Part shown: positions 54,994 through 63,975 of the stretch, in pieces
Numbering within the stretch: position 1 is the first letter of the stretch
Layout: each line of letters begins with the position of its first letter
Notes under the pieces: model-generated
Told to the model about the DNA's origin: nothing
Database searches by the model: none
What the model saw: the letters and a program-made list of their open reading frames with translations, nothing else
From: Paraburkholderia sp. CNPSo 3272
GTDB taxonomy: Bacteria > Pseudomonadota > Gammaproteobacteria > Burkholderiales > Burkholderiaceae
Reading direction: 5' to 3'
NCBI RefSeq assembly: GCF_024206495.1
Contig: NZ_JAMBPQ010000002.1
Span: forward strand, 62,001 to 126,000
Length of the DNA stretch: 64,000 bases
Translations under genes and position numbers: made by a program

Positions 54994-55809
54994 ATGGCCC
55001 AGGACAAACTGATCGCGTGTCACGATTGCGACGCGCTCTACCGCAAACCGCGGCTGCTCGGCCGCCAGTCAGCGCGATGCTCGCGCTGCGGCGCCACGCT
55101 CTACAGCAGCGCCGCGTCCCAGCTCGACCGCATCTGCGCCATCACGGTCGCGGCGCTCGTCACCTTCATCATCGCCCAGTCGTTTCCGATCATCGAGCTC
55201 GATGCGAACGGCATCACTACGGAGTCGAGCCTGTTCGGCGCCCTCGTGGTGCTGTGGCACGAGGACATGCAGATCGTCGCGGTGATCGTCTTCTGCGCAA
55301 CCATCCTCTTTCCGCTCACGGAGATGGTAGCGCTGCTCTACGTCCTGGTGCCGGTGCGGCGCGGCTTCATTCCGCCGGGCTTCGACCACGTGCTGCGCGC
55401 CATCCAGTTCGTGCGACCGTGGGGCATGCTCGAGGTCTTCATGCTGGGCGTGCTCATCACCATCGTGAAAATGGTGAGCCTCGCGCGCGTGATTCCCGAA
55501 ACCGCGCTCTTCGCCTTCGGCGCGCTCACGCTGATGTTCACCGTGGTCGTCACGTTCGATGCGCGCACGCTCTGGGACGTCGCCGACGGCCTGCGCGACG
55601 CCGCACGCGCGGCGCGCGAGGGCGGCGCAGGTCCAGGCGGCCTCGCGGGTGACGCCGGCCCGGCGGGACCGCATGCGCCGCATTCGCCCGCCTCGCCGTC
55701 ACCGGCATCGGCGCACCCGCTCTCCGAGCCCGAGATCCGCGAGCCCGGCGCAAACACGCAAGAACCGGCGCAGCCGCGCGGCGGCCCGCTCCCCAAGGGG
55801 CCCCGATGA
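54994..55809 (+). CDS. pqiA: Paraquat-inducible protein A, first half-length copy
   Basis: PqiA-like inner-membrane proteins accompany MCE proteins in moving lipids between inner and outer membranes. The 271-residue protein starts with a zinc-ribbon-like cluster CHDCDALYRKPRLLGRQSARCSRC (CxxC...CxxC), followed by four membrane helices (from AITVAALVTFIIAQSFPIIEL). E. coli PqiA (417 residues) has two such units fused; here each unit is a separate gene. A Gly/Ala/Pro-rich tail of about 60 residues ends this copy. The next gene starts inside its stop (ATGA). The start ATG 54994 precedes MAQDKLIACHDC. Confidence 0.92.
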   Translation: MAQDKLIACHDCDALYRKPRLLGRQSARCSRCGATLYSSAASQLDRICAITVAALVTFIIAQSFPIIELDANGITTESSLFGALVVLWHEDMQIVAVIVFCATILFPLTEMVALLYVLVPVRRGFIPPGFDHVLRAIQFVRPWGMLEVFMLGVLITIVKMVSLARVIPETALFAFGALTLMFTVVVTFDARTLWDVADGLRDAARAAREGGAGPGGLAGDAGPAGPHAPHSPASPSPASAHPLSEPEIREPGANTQEPAQPRGGPLPKGPR

Positions 55810-56468
55810 AATATCAGACCGCCGCCGACGCCGGCTACGTTTCCTGCCACGCCTGCGGGCACGTGCAGCCACACGTGCGCACGCGCAAGCACGCGCGCTG
55901 CGCACGCTGCGGCTCGCCCGTGCACGAGCGCAACCCGGACAGCATCATGCGCACGTGGGCGCTCCTGATTGCCGCGGCGCTGCTCTACATCCCCGCGAAC
56001 CTCCTGCCGGTGATGCATACGGCCTCGCTTGTCGGCGACGAGGACGACACCATCATGAGCGGCGTGGTCTACTTCTGGACCTCGGGCGACTGGCCGCTCG
56101 CGGTGATCGTCTTTATCGCCAGTATTCTCGTGCCGATGCTCAAGCTCTCCGTGCTCGCGCTGCTCGCAATCACCTCGCAGCGCGGCTCGACCTGGCGGCC
56201 CGTGGAACGCACGAAACTCTACCGGCTCGTCGAATTCATCGGGCGCTGGTCGATGCTCGACGTGTTCGTTGTCACGCTAACCGTGGCGCTGGTACGCTTC
56301 CAGTCGCTTGCGGTCATCACGGCGGGCCCCGGCGCGATCGCGTTCGGCTCGGTCGTGATCCTGACGATGATCGCCTCAATGCAGTTCGATCCACGCTTGA
56401 TCTGGGATCCGGTGGACGAAGACAAACACAAACCTGCGCAACACACACAGGATCAACCTCATGAATAG
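55806..56468 (+). CDS. pqiA: Paraquat-inducible protein A, second half-length copy
   Basis: This 220-residue protein is the second PqiA-type unit. Its zinc ribbon is VSCHACGHVQPHVRTRKHARCARCGSPVH, and then come four helices including RTWALLIAAALLYIPANLLPVMHT and PLAVIVFIASILVPMLKLSVL. It overlaps the first copy by 4 bp and pqiB by 8 bp, so all are translationally coupled. Presumably the two halves pair in the membrane in place of the fused E. coli protein. Confidence 0.93.
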   Translation: MKYQTAADAGYVSCHACGHVQPHVRTRKHARCARCGSPVHERNPDSIMRTWALLIAAALLYIPANLLPVMHTASLVGDEDDTIMSGVVYFWTSGDWPLAVIVFIASILVPMLKLSVLALLAITSQRGSTWRPVERTKLYRLVEFIGRWSMLDVFVVTLTVALVRFQSLAVITAGPGAIAFGSVVILTMIASMQFDPRLIWDPVDEDKHKPAQHTQDQPHE

Positions 56469-58074
56469 TCCGAAAGGACCGACCCCGCCCGATCTGCCGG
56501 AGCCGGAGATCGTCAAGCCGCGGCGCTGGCTGCCCTCGCTCGTCTGGATCGTGCCGATCGTCGCGGCGCTGATCGGCGTGGCGCTCGTCGTGAAGTCGGT
56601 CGCCACGCGCGGCCCGACCATCACGATCAGCTTCGTGAGCGCCGAAGGACTCGAGCCCGGCAAGACCAAGGTCAAGTACAAGGACGTGGACATCGGCTCG
56701 GTGCGCGCCATCAAGCTCTCGCCCAACCTTTCGCATGTGATCGTTACGGTCGAGCTCACCAAGGATGCAGAACGCTTCGCCGTGAAGGACAGCCGCTTCT
56801 GGGTCGTGCGCCCGCGCGTGGGTGCAAGCGGCGTCTCGGGCCTCACCACGCTGCTCTCGGGCTCGTATATCGGCGCCGACGCCGGCCGCTCGCAGGAATC
56901 GCAAAGCGACTTCGTCGGGCTGGAAGCGCCGCCTGCCGTGACCATCGACGAGAAGGGGCATCGCTATACCCTGCATAGTGCGACGCTCGGCTCGCTCGAC
57001 ATCGGCACGCCGATCTTCTACCGGCGCATCCAGGTCGGCCAGGTGACCGGCTATTCGCTCGACAAGGACGGCACCGGCGTGACGGTGCAGGTGTTCGTGA
57101 GCGCGCCCTTCGACCAGTACGTGGGCACCAATACGCGCTGGTGGCACGCGAGCGGCGTGAATGTGCAGCTCGATTCGAGCGGCATCAAGGTCAACACGCA
57201 GTCGCTCGCCACGATCGTGGTAGGCGGGCTCGCGTTCCAGGCCCCGGCCGGCCAGTCCATGGGCCCGCAAGCGCCCGACAGCGCAACCTTCGCGCTCGCC
57301 TCCGACGAGAGCGAGGCGATGCGCGAGCCGGACGGCGCGCCGCAACGCGTGGTCATGTACTTCAATCAGTCGTTGCGCGGCCTTTCGGTCGGCGCGCCGG
57401 TCGACTTCCGAGGCATCGTGCTCGGCCAGGTGACCGACATCGGCATCGAGTACGACCCGAAACAGCACAACTTCACGATGCCCGTGACGATCGACCTCTA
57501 TCCGCTGCGCTTGTCGCGCCGCATCCGCGGCGAGGCGCCTGCGCCGCATACGCCGCAAAGCCAGGAGCTGATCAAGCGGCTCGTCGCACGCGGTCTGCGC
57601 GGCCAGTTGCGCACCGGCAACCTGATCACCGGGCAGCTTTATGTCGCGCTCGACATCTTCCCGAAGGCGGGCCCCGCGGCGATCGATTTCAACCACGACC
57701 CGCTCGAGCTGCCCACGGTGCCGAACTCGCTCGAAGAACTGCAGCTGCAGGTCGCGGACATCGCCAAGAAGCTCGATCAGATTCCGTTCGACAAGATCGG
57801 CAACAACCTGAACGAGTCGCTCAAGAACGCCAACCAGCTGTTCGGCAAGGTGAACGATCAGATCCTGCCGCAGCTGCAAGGCACGCTCGACCAGGCGCAG
57901 AAGACTTTCAACGCCGCGCAGTCCACGCTGCAGCAGGATTCGCCGCTGCAGTCCGACGTGCACCAGGCGATGCAGGAACTCACGCGTACGCTGCAATCGC
58001 TCAACGCGCTCTCCGATTATCTGGAGCGCCATCCCGAATCGCTGCTGCGCGGCAAATCTGGAGACAAGCCATGA
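56461..58074 (+). CDS. pqiB: MCE-domain lipid transport protein PqiB
   Basis: PqiB forms a periplasmic tunnel of stacked MCE rings that connects the inner membrane to the outer membrane. The 537-residue protein has one N-terminal membrane helix (LPSLVWIVPIVAALIGVALVV, residues about 23-43) and three MCE domains. The first starts TITISFVSAEGLEPGKTKVKYKDVDIGSV, the second GHRYTLHSATLGSLDIGTPIFYRRIQVGQV, the third RVVMYFNQSLRGLSVGAPVDFRGIVLGQV. A C-terminal coiled coil follows (residues about 410-520). E. coli PqiB has 546 residues. The stop overlaps pqiC by 4 bp. Confidence 0.95.
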   Translation: MNSPKGPTPPDLPEPEIVKPRRWLPSLVWIVPIVAALIGVALVVKSVATRGPTITISFVSAEGLEPGKTKVKYKDVDIGSVRAIKLSPNLSHVIVTVELTKDAERFAVKDSRFWVVRPRVGASGVSGLTTLLSGSYIGADAGRSQESQSDFVGLEAPPAVTIDEKGHRYTLHSATLGSLDIGTPIFYRRIQVGQVTGYSLDKDGTGVTVQVFVSAPFDQYVGTNTRWWHASGVNVQLDSSGIKVNTQSLATIVVGGLAFQAPAGQSMGPQAPDSATFALASDESEAMREPDGAPQRVVMYFNQSLRGLSVGAPVDFRGIVLGQVTDIGIEYDPKQHNFTMPVTIDLYPLRLSRRIRGEAPAPHTPQSQELIKRLVARGLRGQLRTGNLITGQLYVALDIFPKAGPAAIDFNHDPLELPTVPNSLEELQLQVADIAKKLDQIPFDKIGNNLNESLKNANQLFGKVNDQILPQLQGTLDQAQKTFNAAQSTLQQDSPLQSDVHQAMQELTRTLQSLNALSDYLERHPESLLRGKSGDKP

Positions 58075-58775
58075 CGTTCCGACGCGTCCCCGCCCTTGCC
58101 ACGCTCGGCGCGCTGGTCATCGCAGCCGCGTTGGCGGGCTGCAGTTCGCCCCCCAGCCGGTTCTACACACTCAGCCCGAGCGACGACACGGCTCGCACCG
58201 CCGCCGCGCCAAGCGCGGGCAACGCCCAGTGGCTGATCGAGCTGGCGCCTGTCGATGTGCCGCCGCAGGTGGCGAAGACACAGTTCGTCGTGCAAACCGA
58301 CGCCAACCAGGTGCGCGTACTCGAGCAGGAGCGCTGGTCCTCGATGCCCGGCGACGAGATCCGCCGGGCGCTCTCGGGCGACCTCACGCAGCAGCTCGGC
58401 ACCATCGACGTGTACGGCTCGCTGCATCCCGAGGGCGTGCCCGTCTATCGCGTGAGCGTAAACGTGCAGCGCTTCGAATCGTGGCCGGGCTCGCATGCGC
58501 TCATCGACGCCGTGTGGAGCGTACGCGCGCTCGACACGCAAACGGTCCTGACCTGCCGCAGCGTGCTCAACGAGAAGGTGGGCGACGGCTACGACGCGCT
58601 CGTCATCGGCCACCGGCAGGCGGTCGAGGCGCTATCGCAGTCGATCGCGAGCGGCGTGCGCGCGCTCGCGGCCGCGCCGCGCGTGAGTGTGGCGTCGAAT
58701 GGTGGGAAGGCTGGCATGCGCGCGAAGCCGGCGGCGAGCATCGCGTGTCCGCAGATGGCGGCCGCCGGCGGCTGA
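58071..58775 (+). CDS. pqiC: Outer-membrane lipoprotein PqiC
   Basis: PqiC is the outer-membrane lipoprotein that caps the PqiB tunnel. The 234-residue protein has a lipoprotein signal ending AAALAGC near residue 24. SSPPSRFYTLSP follows, the family's conserved start, and RWSSMPGDEIRRALSGDL appears mid-protein. ATGA overlaps the pqiB stop. It has about 45 more residues than E. coli PqiC (187), mainly at the C-terminus. It closes the pqiA-pqiA-pqiB-pqiC operon. Confidence 0.92.
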   Translation: MTFRRVPALATLGALVIAAALAGCSSPPSRFYTLSPSDDTARTAAAPSAGNAQWLIELAPVDVPPQVAKTQFVVQTDANQVRVLEQERWSSMPGDEIRRALSGDLTQQLGTIDVYGSLHPEGVPVYRVSVNVQRFESWPGSHALIDAVWSVRALDTQTVLTCRSVLNEKVGDGYDALVIGHRQAVEALSQSIASGVRALAAAPRVSVASNGGKAGMRAKPAASIACPQMAAAGG

Positions 58776-58911
58776 GCGGGCGGTTTTCGTTGAGGCGGCG
58801 AACTCATGAAATAGCGGAATTTGACTGACGATAAAGCGCGATCGAAGCGAGGACGGTAGGGTCGACCTATCGGCACCCGCAACGTGAAACCGCTTCGGCG
58901 GCACATCGCGC

Positions 58912-59310
58912 GTGAACCACGGTTCACAGTCAGTCAACTATGGATTACACTTCTCCCTGTCTCACGATCCGGACGACCGAGGTATTCGACACGTGGTTCG
59001 TCAACCTGAAGGGAAGACAATCAAGACCCGGCCCTGGGATTCTGCCGAACATCTCCAGACCGAAGACGACATTGCCGAATACTTCGAAGCCTGCCTGCGC
59101 GAAGGGGGTGACGATCCGGCGTTCATCGCTCATGCGCTGGGGGTGATCGCTCGTGCCCGCGGCATGGCGCAGGTCGCGCGCGACACGGGAATCAGCCGCG
59201 AGGGGCTCTACAAGGCGCTCTCCCGCGAAGGCAATCCAAGCTTCGCGACCATCCTGAAAGTCGTGAAAGCGCTCGGGCTCGAACTGCACGGCTCGAAGGC
59301 GTCCGTTTGA
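58912..59310 (+). CDS. Orphan HigA-like antitoxin (DNA-binding), N-terminus altered
   Basis: The C-terminal 100 residues match the 'addiction module antidote' helix-turn-helix proteins. KTIKTRPWDSAEHLQTEDDIAEYFEACLREGGDDPAFIAHALGVIARARGMAQVARDTGISREGLYKALS is typical, then GNPSFATILKVVKALGLELH. These normally begin at Met-Lys-Thr, but here the start codon position reads GGG (59011-59013) and the frame continues upstream through the toxin remnant. In-frame GTG codons at 58912 and 58993 could now start it. The toxin gene upstream is truncated, so this is a solitary antitoxin, perhaps still autoregulatory. Confidence 0.75.
   Translation: MNHGSQSVNYGLHFSLSHDPDDRGIRHVVRQPEGKTIKTRPWDSAEHLQTEDDIAEYFEACLREGGDDPAFIAHALGVIARARGMAQVARDTGISREGLYKALSREGNPSFATILKVVKALGLELHGSKASV
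58940..59010 (+). pseudogene. 5' remnant of a RelE/ParE-type toxin gene
   Basis: Frame +2 here encodes MDYTSPCLTIRTTEVFDTWF then VNLK, the normal start of a RelE/ParE (HigB-like) killer protein whose family usually continues for about 70 more residues. After codon 24 the sequence switches directly to the beginning of the antitoxin gene in another frame. An internal deletion that removed the rest of the toxin and the antitoxin start codon explains this. Confidence 0.72.
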
Positions 59311-59420
59311 CTCGCGCAATGCCCGCGCTGCCGACCCGGCGCGCCAAAAGGCAACCGTACCTGGCCGCTCCCGCAACCCGCGTACAATAGCGCCTTCCCC
59401 GCAGCGTCCCATCCTCCTTC

Positions 59421-60737
59421 ATGTCTTTCGATTTCTTTGCCCCCTGCCCGCGCGGCCTCGAAGCCGCGCTCGCCGCCGAACTGGCCGACACCGCGCAACG
59501 GCGCCTGCCGCCAGGCGCACTTGAGGTCGGCGCCGAGGTGCCCGGCGGCGTGCATTTCCGCGGCAACTGGGCCGGCGGCATCGCCGCCAACCTCCATTCG
59601 CGCATTGCGAGCCGCGTGCTCCTGAAGATCGCCCAGCGCCCGTACCGCAGCGAACAGGACATCTATGCGCTCGCGCGCGAGCAGCAGTGGGAGAAGTGGT
59701 TCTCGGCGAACGAGACGATCCGCATCGACATCACCGCGATCAAGTCGCCGCTGCGCAGCCTCGAATTCGCCACGCTGCGCGTGAAGGACGCGATCTGCGA
59801 CCGCATGCGCGACAAGTCCGGCGCGCGTCCGAGCGTCGACACCGCGTTTCCCGATGTGCGCGTCTTCGCGTTCCTCACGGCGAACGAATGCACGCTCTAT
59901 CTCGACACCTCGGGCGAGCCGCTGTTCAAGCGCGGCTGGCGTCTGGACAAGGGCGCCGCCCCGTTGCGCGAGAACCTCGCCGCGGGCATCCTGCGCCTGA
60001 CGGGCTGGACGCCCGGCACGCCGCTCTACGACCCGATGTGCGGCAGCGGCACCTTCCTCGCGGAAGCCGCGCAAGTCGCCCTCGACATCGCGCCGGGACT
60101 CGATCGCCGCTTTGGCTTCGAGTCGCTCAAGCAGGCCGACATGGCCGCCTGGCGGCACCTCAAGAGCGAGGCGAACACGGCGCGCAATCTCGCCCAAGGC
60201 AAGACCAGCGACCTGCTGATTTACGGCAGCGACATCTCCGACGTCATGCTGGAAAAGGCCCGTGCGAACTTCAAGCGCGCGGGCTTCGGCAGCGTGACGC
60301 TCAAGCAGCTCGACGCGCGCAACATGACGCCGCCCTCGGCTGCGCCCGGCATTCTCGTGGCGAATCCGCCCTACGGCGAACGTATCGAAGTGCGCGGCCG
60401 CAACGCGCGCGGCGAGGCGCGCCCGACTGCGCGCGAGCTGCGCGGCGACGATGACGAAGGCTTTCGCCGCGCCAAGGACGAGGCGCCCGACGCCGAGTTC
60501 TTCCAGGCGCTCGGCGACGCGCTCAAGCAGCGCTTCACGGGCTGGCGCGCGTTCGTCCTCACCTCGGACCGCAAGCTGCCGGGCCAGTTGCGCCTGCGCG
60601 AAGCCGCCAAGACGCCGCTGTACAACGGTGCGCTGGAATGCCGCCTGTTCCGCTTCGACCTGATCGCAGGCAGCGTGCGCCAGCGTCCGGCCAGCGGCGG
60701 CGCGAACCCCGCCGCCGGCAACGACGACGCCAACTGA
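59421..60737 (+). CDS. rlmL: 23S rRNA G2445-type methyltransferase (RlmL-like, THUMP domain)
   Basis: This is a THUMP-domain class I methyltransferase of the YcbY/RlmL N-terminal type that methylates guanine N2 in 23S rRNA. The 438-residue protein starts FDFFAPCPRGLEAALAAEL (PCPRGLE is the family start) and has the THUMP region to about residue 160. LYDPMCGSGTFLAEAAQVALDIAPGL follows, which binds SAM, and VANPPYGERI is the catalytic NPPY. E. coli RlmL is a longer fusion with RlmK; this is the RlmL half alone. The start ATG has a weak ribosome-binding site. The C-terminal end is Ala/Gly-rich. Confidence 0.9.
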   Translation: MSFDFFAPCPRGLEAALAAELADTAQRRLPPGALEVGAEVPGGVHFRGNWAGGIAANLHSRIASRVLLKIAQRPYRSEQDIYALAREQQWEKWFSANETIRIDITAIKSPLRSLEFATLRVKDAICDRMRDKSGARPSVDTAFPDVRVFAFLTANECTLYLDTSGEPLFKRGWRLDKGAAPLRENLAAGILRLTGWTPGTPLYDPMCGSGTFLAEAAQVALDIAPGLDRRFGFESLKQADMAAWRHLKSEANTARNLAQGKTSDLLIYGSDISDVMLEKARANFKRAGFGSVTLKQLDARNMTPPSAAPGILVANPPYGERIEVRGRNARGEARPTARELRGDDDEGFRRAKDEAPDAEFFQALGDALKQRFTGWRAFVLTSDRKLPGQLRLREAAKTPLYNGALECRLFRFDLIAGSVRQRPASGGANPAAGNDDAN

Positions 60738-60924
60738 CATTGGCAAACGCGCGCGGCGGGTGACGCTCCCACCCGCCGCGCAAGCGCCCGGCACGGCGCG
60801 TCAAACCTACTGACAGCACGCTGTCAGCAGCCCCCTGGCACACTGCTTCTACGCCATCCGGCGAGGCTGCCGCCGCCCGGCTGCCGCCATTCAACGTCCG
60901 CCGTTGTCTTCGAGGAGCTGCACC

Positions 60925-61314
60925 GTGTCTACCGATCTGTCCCGTGTGATCTCGTGGTTCGAAATTCCCGCGCACGACCTGGAGCGTGCCGCCCGTTTTT
61001 ACGAAGCCGCCTTCGACACCGCGCTGCAGCGCGAAGTGGTCGGCGGCGTGCCGATGGCGCTATTCGCACACACCGAAACTGAAACCGGCGGCTGCATCGT
61101 GTTCGATCCGCATGACGCCAAGCCCGACCCGAAGGGCGTGCTCGTGTATCTGAACGCGCAGCCATCGGTCACCGCCGTGCTCGACCGCGTGGAAAAAGCC
61201 GGCGGCAAGCAGCAGGGGCCCGCAGTGGAGTTGCCGAACAACTACGGCTATATCGGCTTCTTCATCGATACCGAAGGCAACCGCGTCGGTCTGCACGCGC
61301 CGAAGCTCGGTTAA
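60925..61314 (+). CDS. VOC-family (glyoxalase/bleomycin-resistance-like) protein
   Basis: This 129-residue protein has the paired beta-alpha-beta VOC fold of glyoxalase and bleomycin-resistance proteins. It begins with VISWFEIPAHDLERAARFYEAAF, where His in IPAHD is usual in the family, and ends with DTEGNRVGLHAPK with the second metal-ligand region. Function varies widely across the family and no substrate can be assigned. GTG 60925 is preceded by GAGGAG at seven bases. It is followed by a WYL-type regulator, with which such proteins are frequently paired. Confidence 0.87.
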   Translation: MSTDLSRVISWFEIPAHDLERAARFYEAAFDTALQREVVGGVPMALFAHTETETGGCIVFDPHDAKPDPKGVLVYLNAQPSVTAVLDRVEKAGGKQQGPAVELPNNYGYIGFFIDTEGNRVGLHAPKLG

Positions 61315-61397
61315 GCCGCGGCCGGGCGCCACGCGCGCCCGGCGCTATCATCTGTGCTTGTCCCCCTCCCCGCGCCCGCCTGCGCGACCGTCCGCCC

Positions 61398-62084
61398 ATG
61401 ACCCGCCGCGCCGACCGCCTTTTTCGCATCGCCGAACTGCTGCGCGGCCGGCGCCTCACCACGGCGCAGCAACTGGCCGTCTGGCTCGAAGTTTCGCCGC
61501 GCACGGTCTATCGCGACGTGCGCGACCTGCAGCTCTCGGGCGTGCCGATCGAAGGCGAGGCGGGCATTGGCTACCGGCTGGCGCGCACGGCGAGTCTGCC
61601 GCCGCTCACCTTCACCGCCGACGAACTCACCGCGCTCGCGGTGGGGGCGCGCATGGCCGAATCGTGGGGCGGCGCGGCGCTCGCGAGCGGCGCACGCGGC
61701 GCGCTCGCGAAGATCGCCGCCGCCATGCCCGCGGAAAAGCGCGCCGTGCTGGAACGGCTTGCCGTGTTCGCGCCGGCGTATCACATGGATCACGCGTTCT
61801 CGGACAAGCTAGACGCGCTGCATCGCGCCGTCGACACTCGGCTCGTCGTGCGCTTCGCGTACTGCGACCGCATCGGCGCGCATACGCAGCGGCGCATCTG
61901 GCCGCTTGGGCTCGTGTACTGGGGCGCGCAATGGACCGTGGGCGCCTGGTGCGAAATGCGCGAGGACTTCCGCAACTTCAACATAGCTCGCATGGAGAAC
62001 ATGGAAGTGCTCGAGCAGTTTCCCGATGTGAGCGGGCGGCGCCTGGCCGACTATCTGCGCCGCGTGAATGCGCCCTCGCTGTGA
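61398..62084 (+). CDS. YafY-type HTH/WYL-domain transcription regulator
   Basis: This 228-residue regulator has an HTH_11-type winged helix at the N-terminus (RADRLFRIAELLRGRRLTTAQQLAVWLEVSPRTVYRDVRDLQLSGVPIEGEAGIGY). A WYL domain follows, with the variant HRAVDTRLVVRFAYCDRIG and WTVGAWCEMREDFRNFNIARM. These proteins commonly control a neighbouring VOC or similar enzyme gene and bind small ligands through WYL. It starts at ATG 61398, 83 bp after the VOC gene, so they are likely an operon. Confidence 0.88.
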   Translation: MTRRADRLFRIAELLRGRRLTTAQQLAVWLEVSPRTVYRDVRDLQLSGVPIEGEAGIGYRLARTASLPPLTFTADELTALAVGARMAESWGGAALASGARGALAKIAAAMPAEKRAVLERLAVFAPAYHMDHAFSDKLDALHRAVDTRLVVRFAYCDRIGAHTQRRIWPLGLVYWGAQWTVGAWCEMREDFRNFNIARMENMEVLEQFPDVSGRRLADYLRRVNAPSL

Positions 62085-62103
62085 GTGCCGAGGAGAGGCG
62101 CAA

Positions 62104-62134
62104 CAAAAAAAGGCGCGCATCGCTGCGCGCCTTT
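62104..62134 (-). terminator. Intrinsic terminator after pntB
   Basis: On the minus strand, an 11-bp stem AAAGGCGCGCA/TGCGCGCCTTT with a GCGA loop is followed by a run of eight T. It lies 26 bp beyond the pntB stop and also faces the end of the regulator gene on the plus strand. Confidence 0.9.
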
Positions 62135-62159
62135 CACGTGGGTCTGATGCGAGCCGCCC

Positions 62160-63632
62160 TCACTCCACCGACTTCACCATCTCCTCGATCACCTTCTTGG
62201 CGTCGCCGAACACCATCATGGTTTTATCCATGTAGAAGAGTTCGTTGTCGAGGCCCGCGTAACCGGCCGCCATCGAGCGCTTGTTCACGATGATCGTGCG
62301 CGCCTTGTACGCCTCGATAATCGGCATGCCCGCGATGGGCGACTTCGGATCGTTCTTCGCCGCGGGATTCACCACGTCGTTCGCGCCGAGCACCAGCACC
62401 ACGTCGGTCTGGCCGAACTCGTTGTTGATGTCCTCCATCTCGAACACCATGTCGTAGGGCACCTCGGCTTCCGCAAGCAGCACGTTCATGTGGCCCGGCA
62501 TGCGGCCCGCCACCGGATGGATCGCGTAACGCACGTCCACGCCCTTCTCTACGAGCTTGTCGGTGAGTTCCTTCAGCGCATGCTGTGCGCGTGCCACCGC
62601 AAGGCCATAACCGGGGACGATCACCACGCTCTCGGCGTTGCCGAGCATGAAGGACGCGTCCTCGGCCGAACCCGAATTCACCGGACGCTGCTCCTGCGCC
62701 CCACCCGCCGCCGCCGCGCCCGCTTCGCCGCCGAAGCCGCCCAGCAGCACGTTGAAGAACGAGCGGTTCATCGCGTGGCACATGATGTACGAGAGGATCG
62801 CGCCGGAAGAGCCCACGAGCGAGCCCGCGATGATCAGCATGGCGTTGTTCAGCGAGAAGCCGATGCCCGCTGCCGCCCAGCCCGAGTACGAGTTCAGCAT
62901 CGAGACGACCACGGGCATGTCCGCGCCGCCGATCGGGATGATGATGAGCACGCCCAGCGCGAACGCGATCAGCGTCATGATGATGAACGGCAGCCACGAC
63001 TGCGTGAGGAAGAACAGGATGCCGAAGCCGATCATGCCGAGCGCGAGGAACAGGTTGATCAGATGCTGGCCCGGATAGACCACCGGTGCGCCCTGGAACA
63101 GCCTGAACTTGTACTTGCCGGAGAGCTTCCCGAAGGCGATCACGGAACCCGAGAACGTGATCGCGCCGACGAACGTGCCGATGAACAGCTCGATGCGGTT
63201 GCCATACGGCAGGAAGCCCGGATACGGCGCGTCTTCTGCAACCAGTCCGAATGCTGCGGGCTCGGAGACGACCGCATACGCGATGCACACCGCCGCCAGA
63301 CCGATCAGCGAGTGCATGGCCGCGACGAGTTCGGGCATCTTCGTCATCTCGACGCGCGCGGCGACGTACGCTCCGAGGCCGCCGCCCACCACGAGCGCCG
63401 CAAACAGCAGCGCAAGCCCCAGCCCAAGGTTCGAGCCGAACTGTGCGGACTCCTTCACGATCAGCGCAAGGGTCGTGAGAATGGCGATGGCCATACCGAC
63501 CATGCCGAACACATTGCCGGCGCGCGCGCTCTTCGGATTCGACAGCCCCTTGAGCGCCTGGATAAAGCAGACCGACGCCACCAGATAAAGCAGCGTAACG
63601 ACGTTCATGCTCACGAAGTTCAGCCCCATCAT
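62160..63632 (-). CDS. pntB: NAD(P) transhydrogenase beta subunit
   Basis: PntB is the proton-translocating and NADP-binding subunit of the membrane transhydrogenase. The 490-residue protein has about nine helices, including [23 protein letters not shown], and [33 protein letters not shown]. The C-terminal NADP domain has [21 protein letters not shown] and [23 protein letters not shown], then [14 protein letters not shown]. coli PntB has 462 residues; the excess is mostly in a Gly/Ala-rich linker. ATG 63632 overlaps the pntAB stop by 4 bp. Confidence 0.97.
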   Translation of the reverse strand: MMGLNFVSMNVVTLLYLVASVCFIQALKGLSNPKSARAGNVFGMVGMAIAILTTLALIVKESAQFGSNLGLGLALLFAALVVGGGLGAYVAARVEMTKMPELVAAMHSLIGLAAVCIAYAVVSEPAAFGLVAEDAPYPGFLPYGNRIELFIGTFVGAITFSGSVIAFGKLSGKYKFRLFQGAPVVYPGQHLINLFLALGMIGFGILFFLTQSWLPFIIMTLIAFALGVLIIIPIGGADMPVVVSMLNSYSGWAAAGIGFSLNNAMLIIAGSLVGSSGAILSYIMCHAMNRSFFNVLLGGFGGEAGAAAAGGAQEQRPVNSGSAEDASFMLGNAESVVIVPGYGLAVARAQHALKELTDKLVEKGVDVRYAIHPVAGRMPGHMNVLLAEAEVPYDMVFEMEDINNEFGQTDVVLVLGANDVVNPAAKNDPKSPIAGMPIIEAYKARTIIVNKRSMAAGYAGLDNELFYMDKTMMVFGDAKKVIEEMVKSVE

Positions 63633-63958
63633 GCGCCCTCCTTGCTGCCGGACGCGGAGAGCTTCTTCGGCTCCTTCTTGCGGAACATCTCCAGCATTCG
63701 CCGCGTGACGAGGAACCCGCCGAACACGTTCACGGCCGCGAGCAGGACGGCGAACGTGCCGAAGAACTTGCCCGGTCCGCCCACGGTCAGGCCCGTGGCG
63801 AGCATTGCGCCGACGATCACGATCGCGGAAATGGCGTTGGTCACGGCCATGAGCGGCGTATGCAGCGCGGGCGTGACGTTCCAGACCACGTGGTAGCCGA
63901 CATACACGGCCAGCACGAAGATGATCAGGTTGATGACGGTATGGTTGATGACTTCCAT
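63629..63958 (-). CDS. pntAB: NAD(P) transhydrogenase alpha subunit, membrane part (PntAB)
   Basis: This 109-residue protein is the membrane part of the alpha subunit, separate from the NAD-binding part as in Rhodospirillum-type three-subunit enzymes. It has three to four helices ([48 protein letters not shown]) and ends [21 protein letters not shown] 63958 is preceded by GGAGGAGA. It overlaps pntB by 4 bp. Confidence 0.94.
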   Translation of the reverse strand: MEVINHTVINLIIFVLAVYVGYHVVWNVTPALHTPLMAVTNAISAIVIVGAMLATGLTVGGPGKFFGTFAVLLAAVNVFGGFLVTRRMLEMFRKKEPKKLSASGSKEGA

Positions 63959-63975
63959 TGTTGGTCTCCTCCTCG

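Noticed and set aside
56317..58032. A 571-codon minus-strand frame over pqiB
   Set aside because: Antisense to the MCE protein; no homology signal and shadow-type composition.
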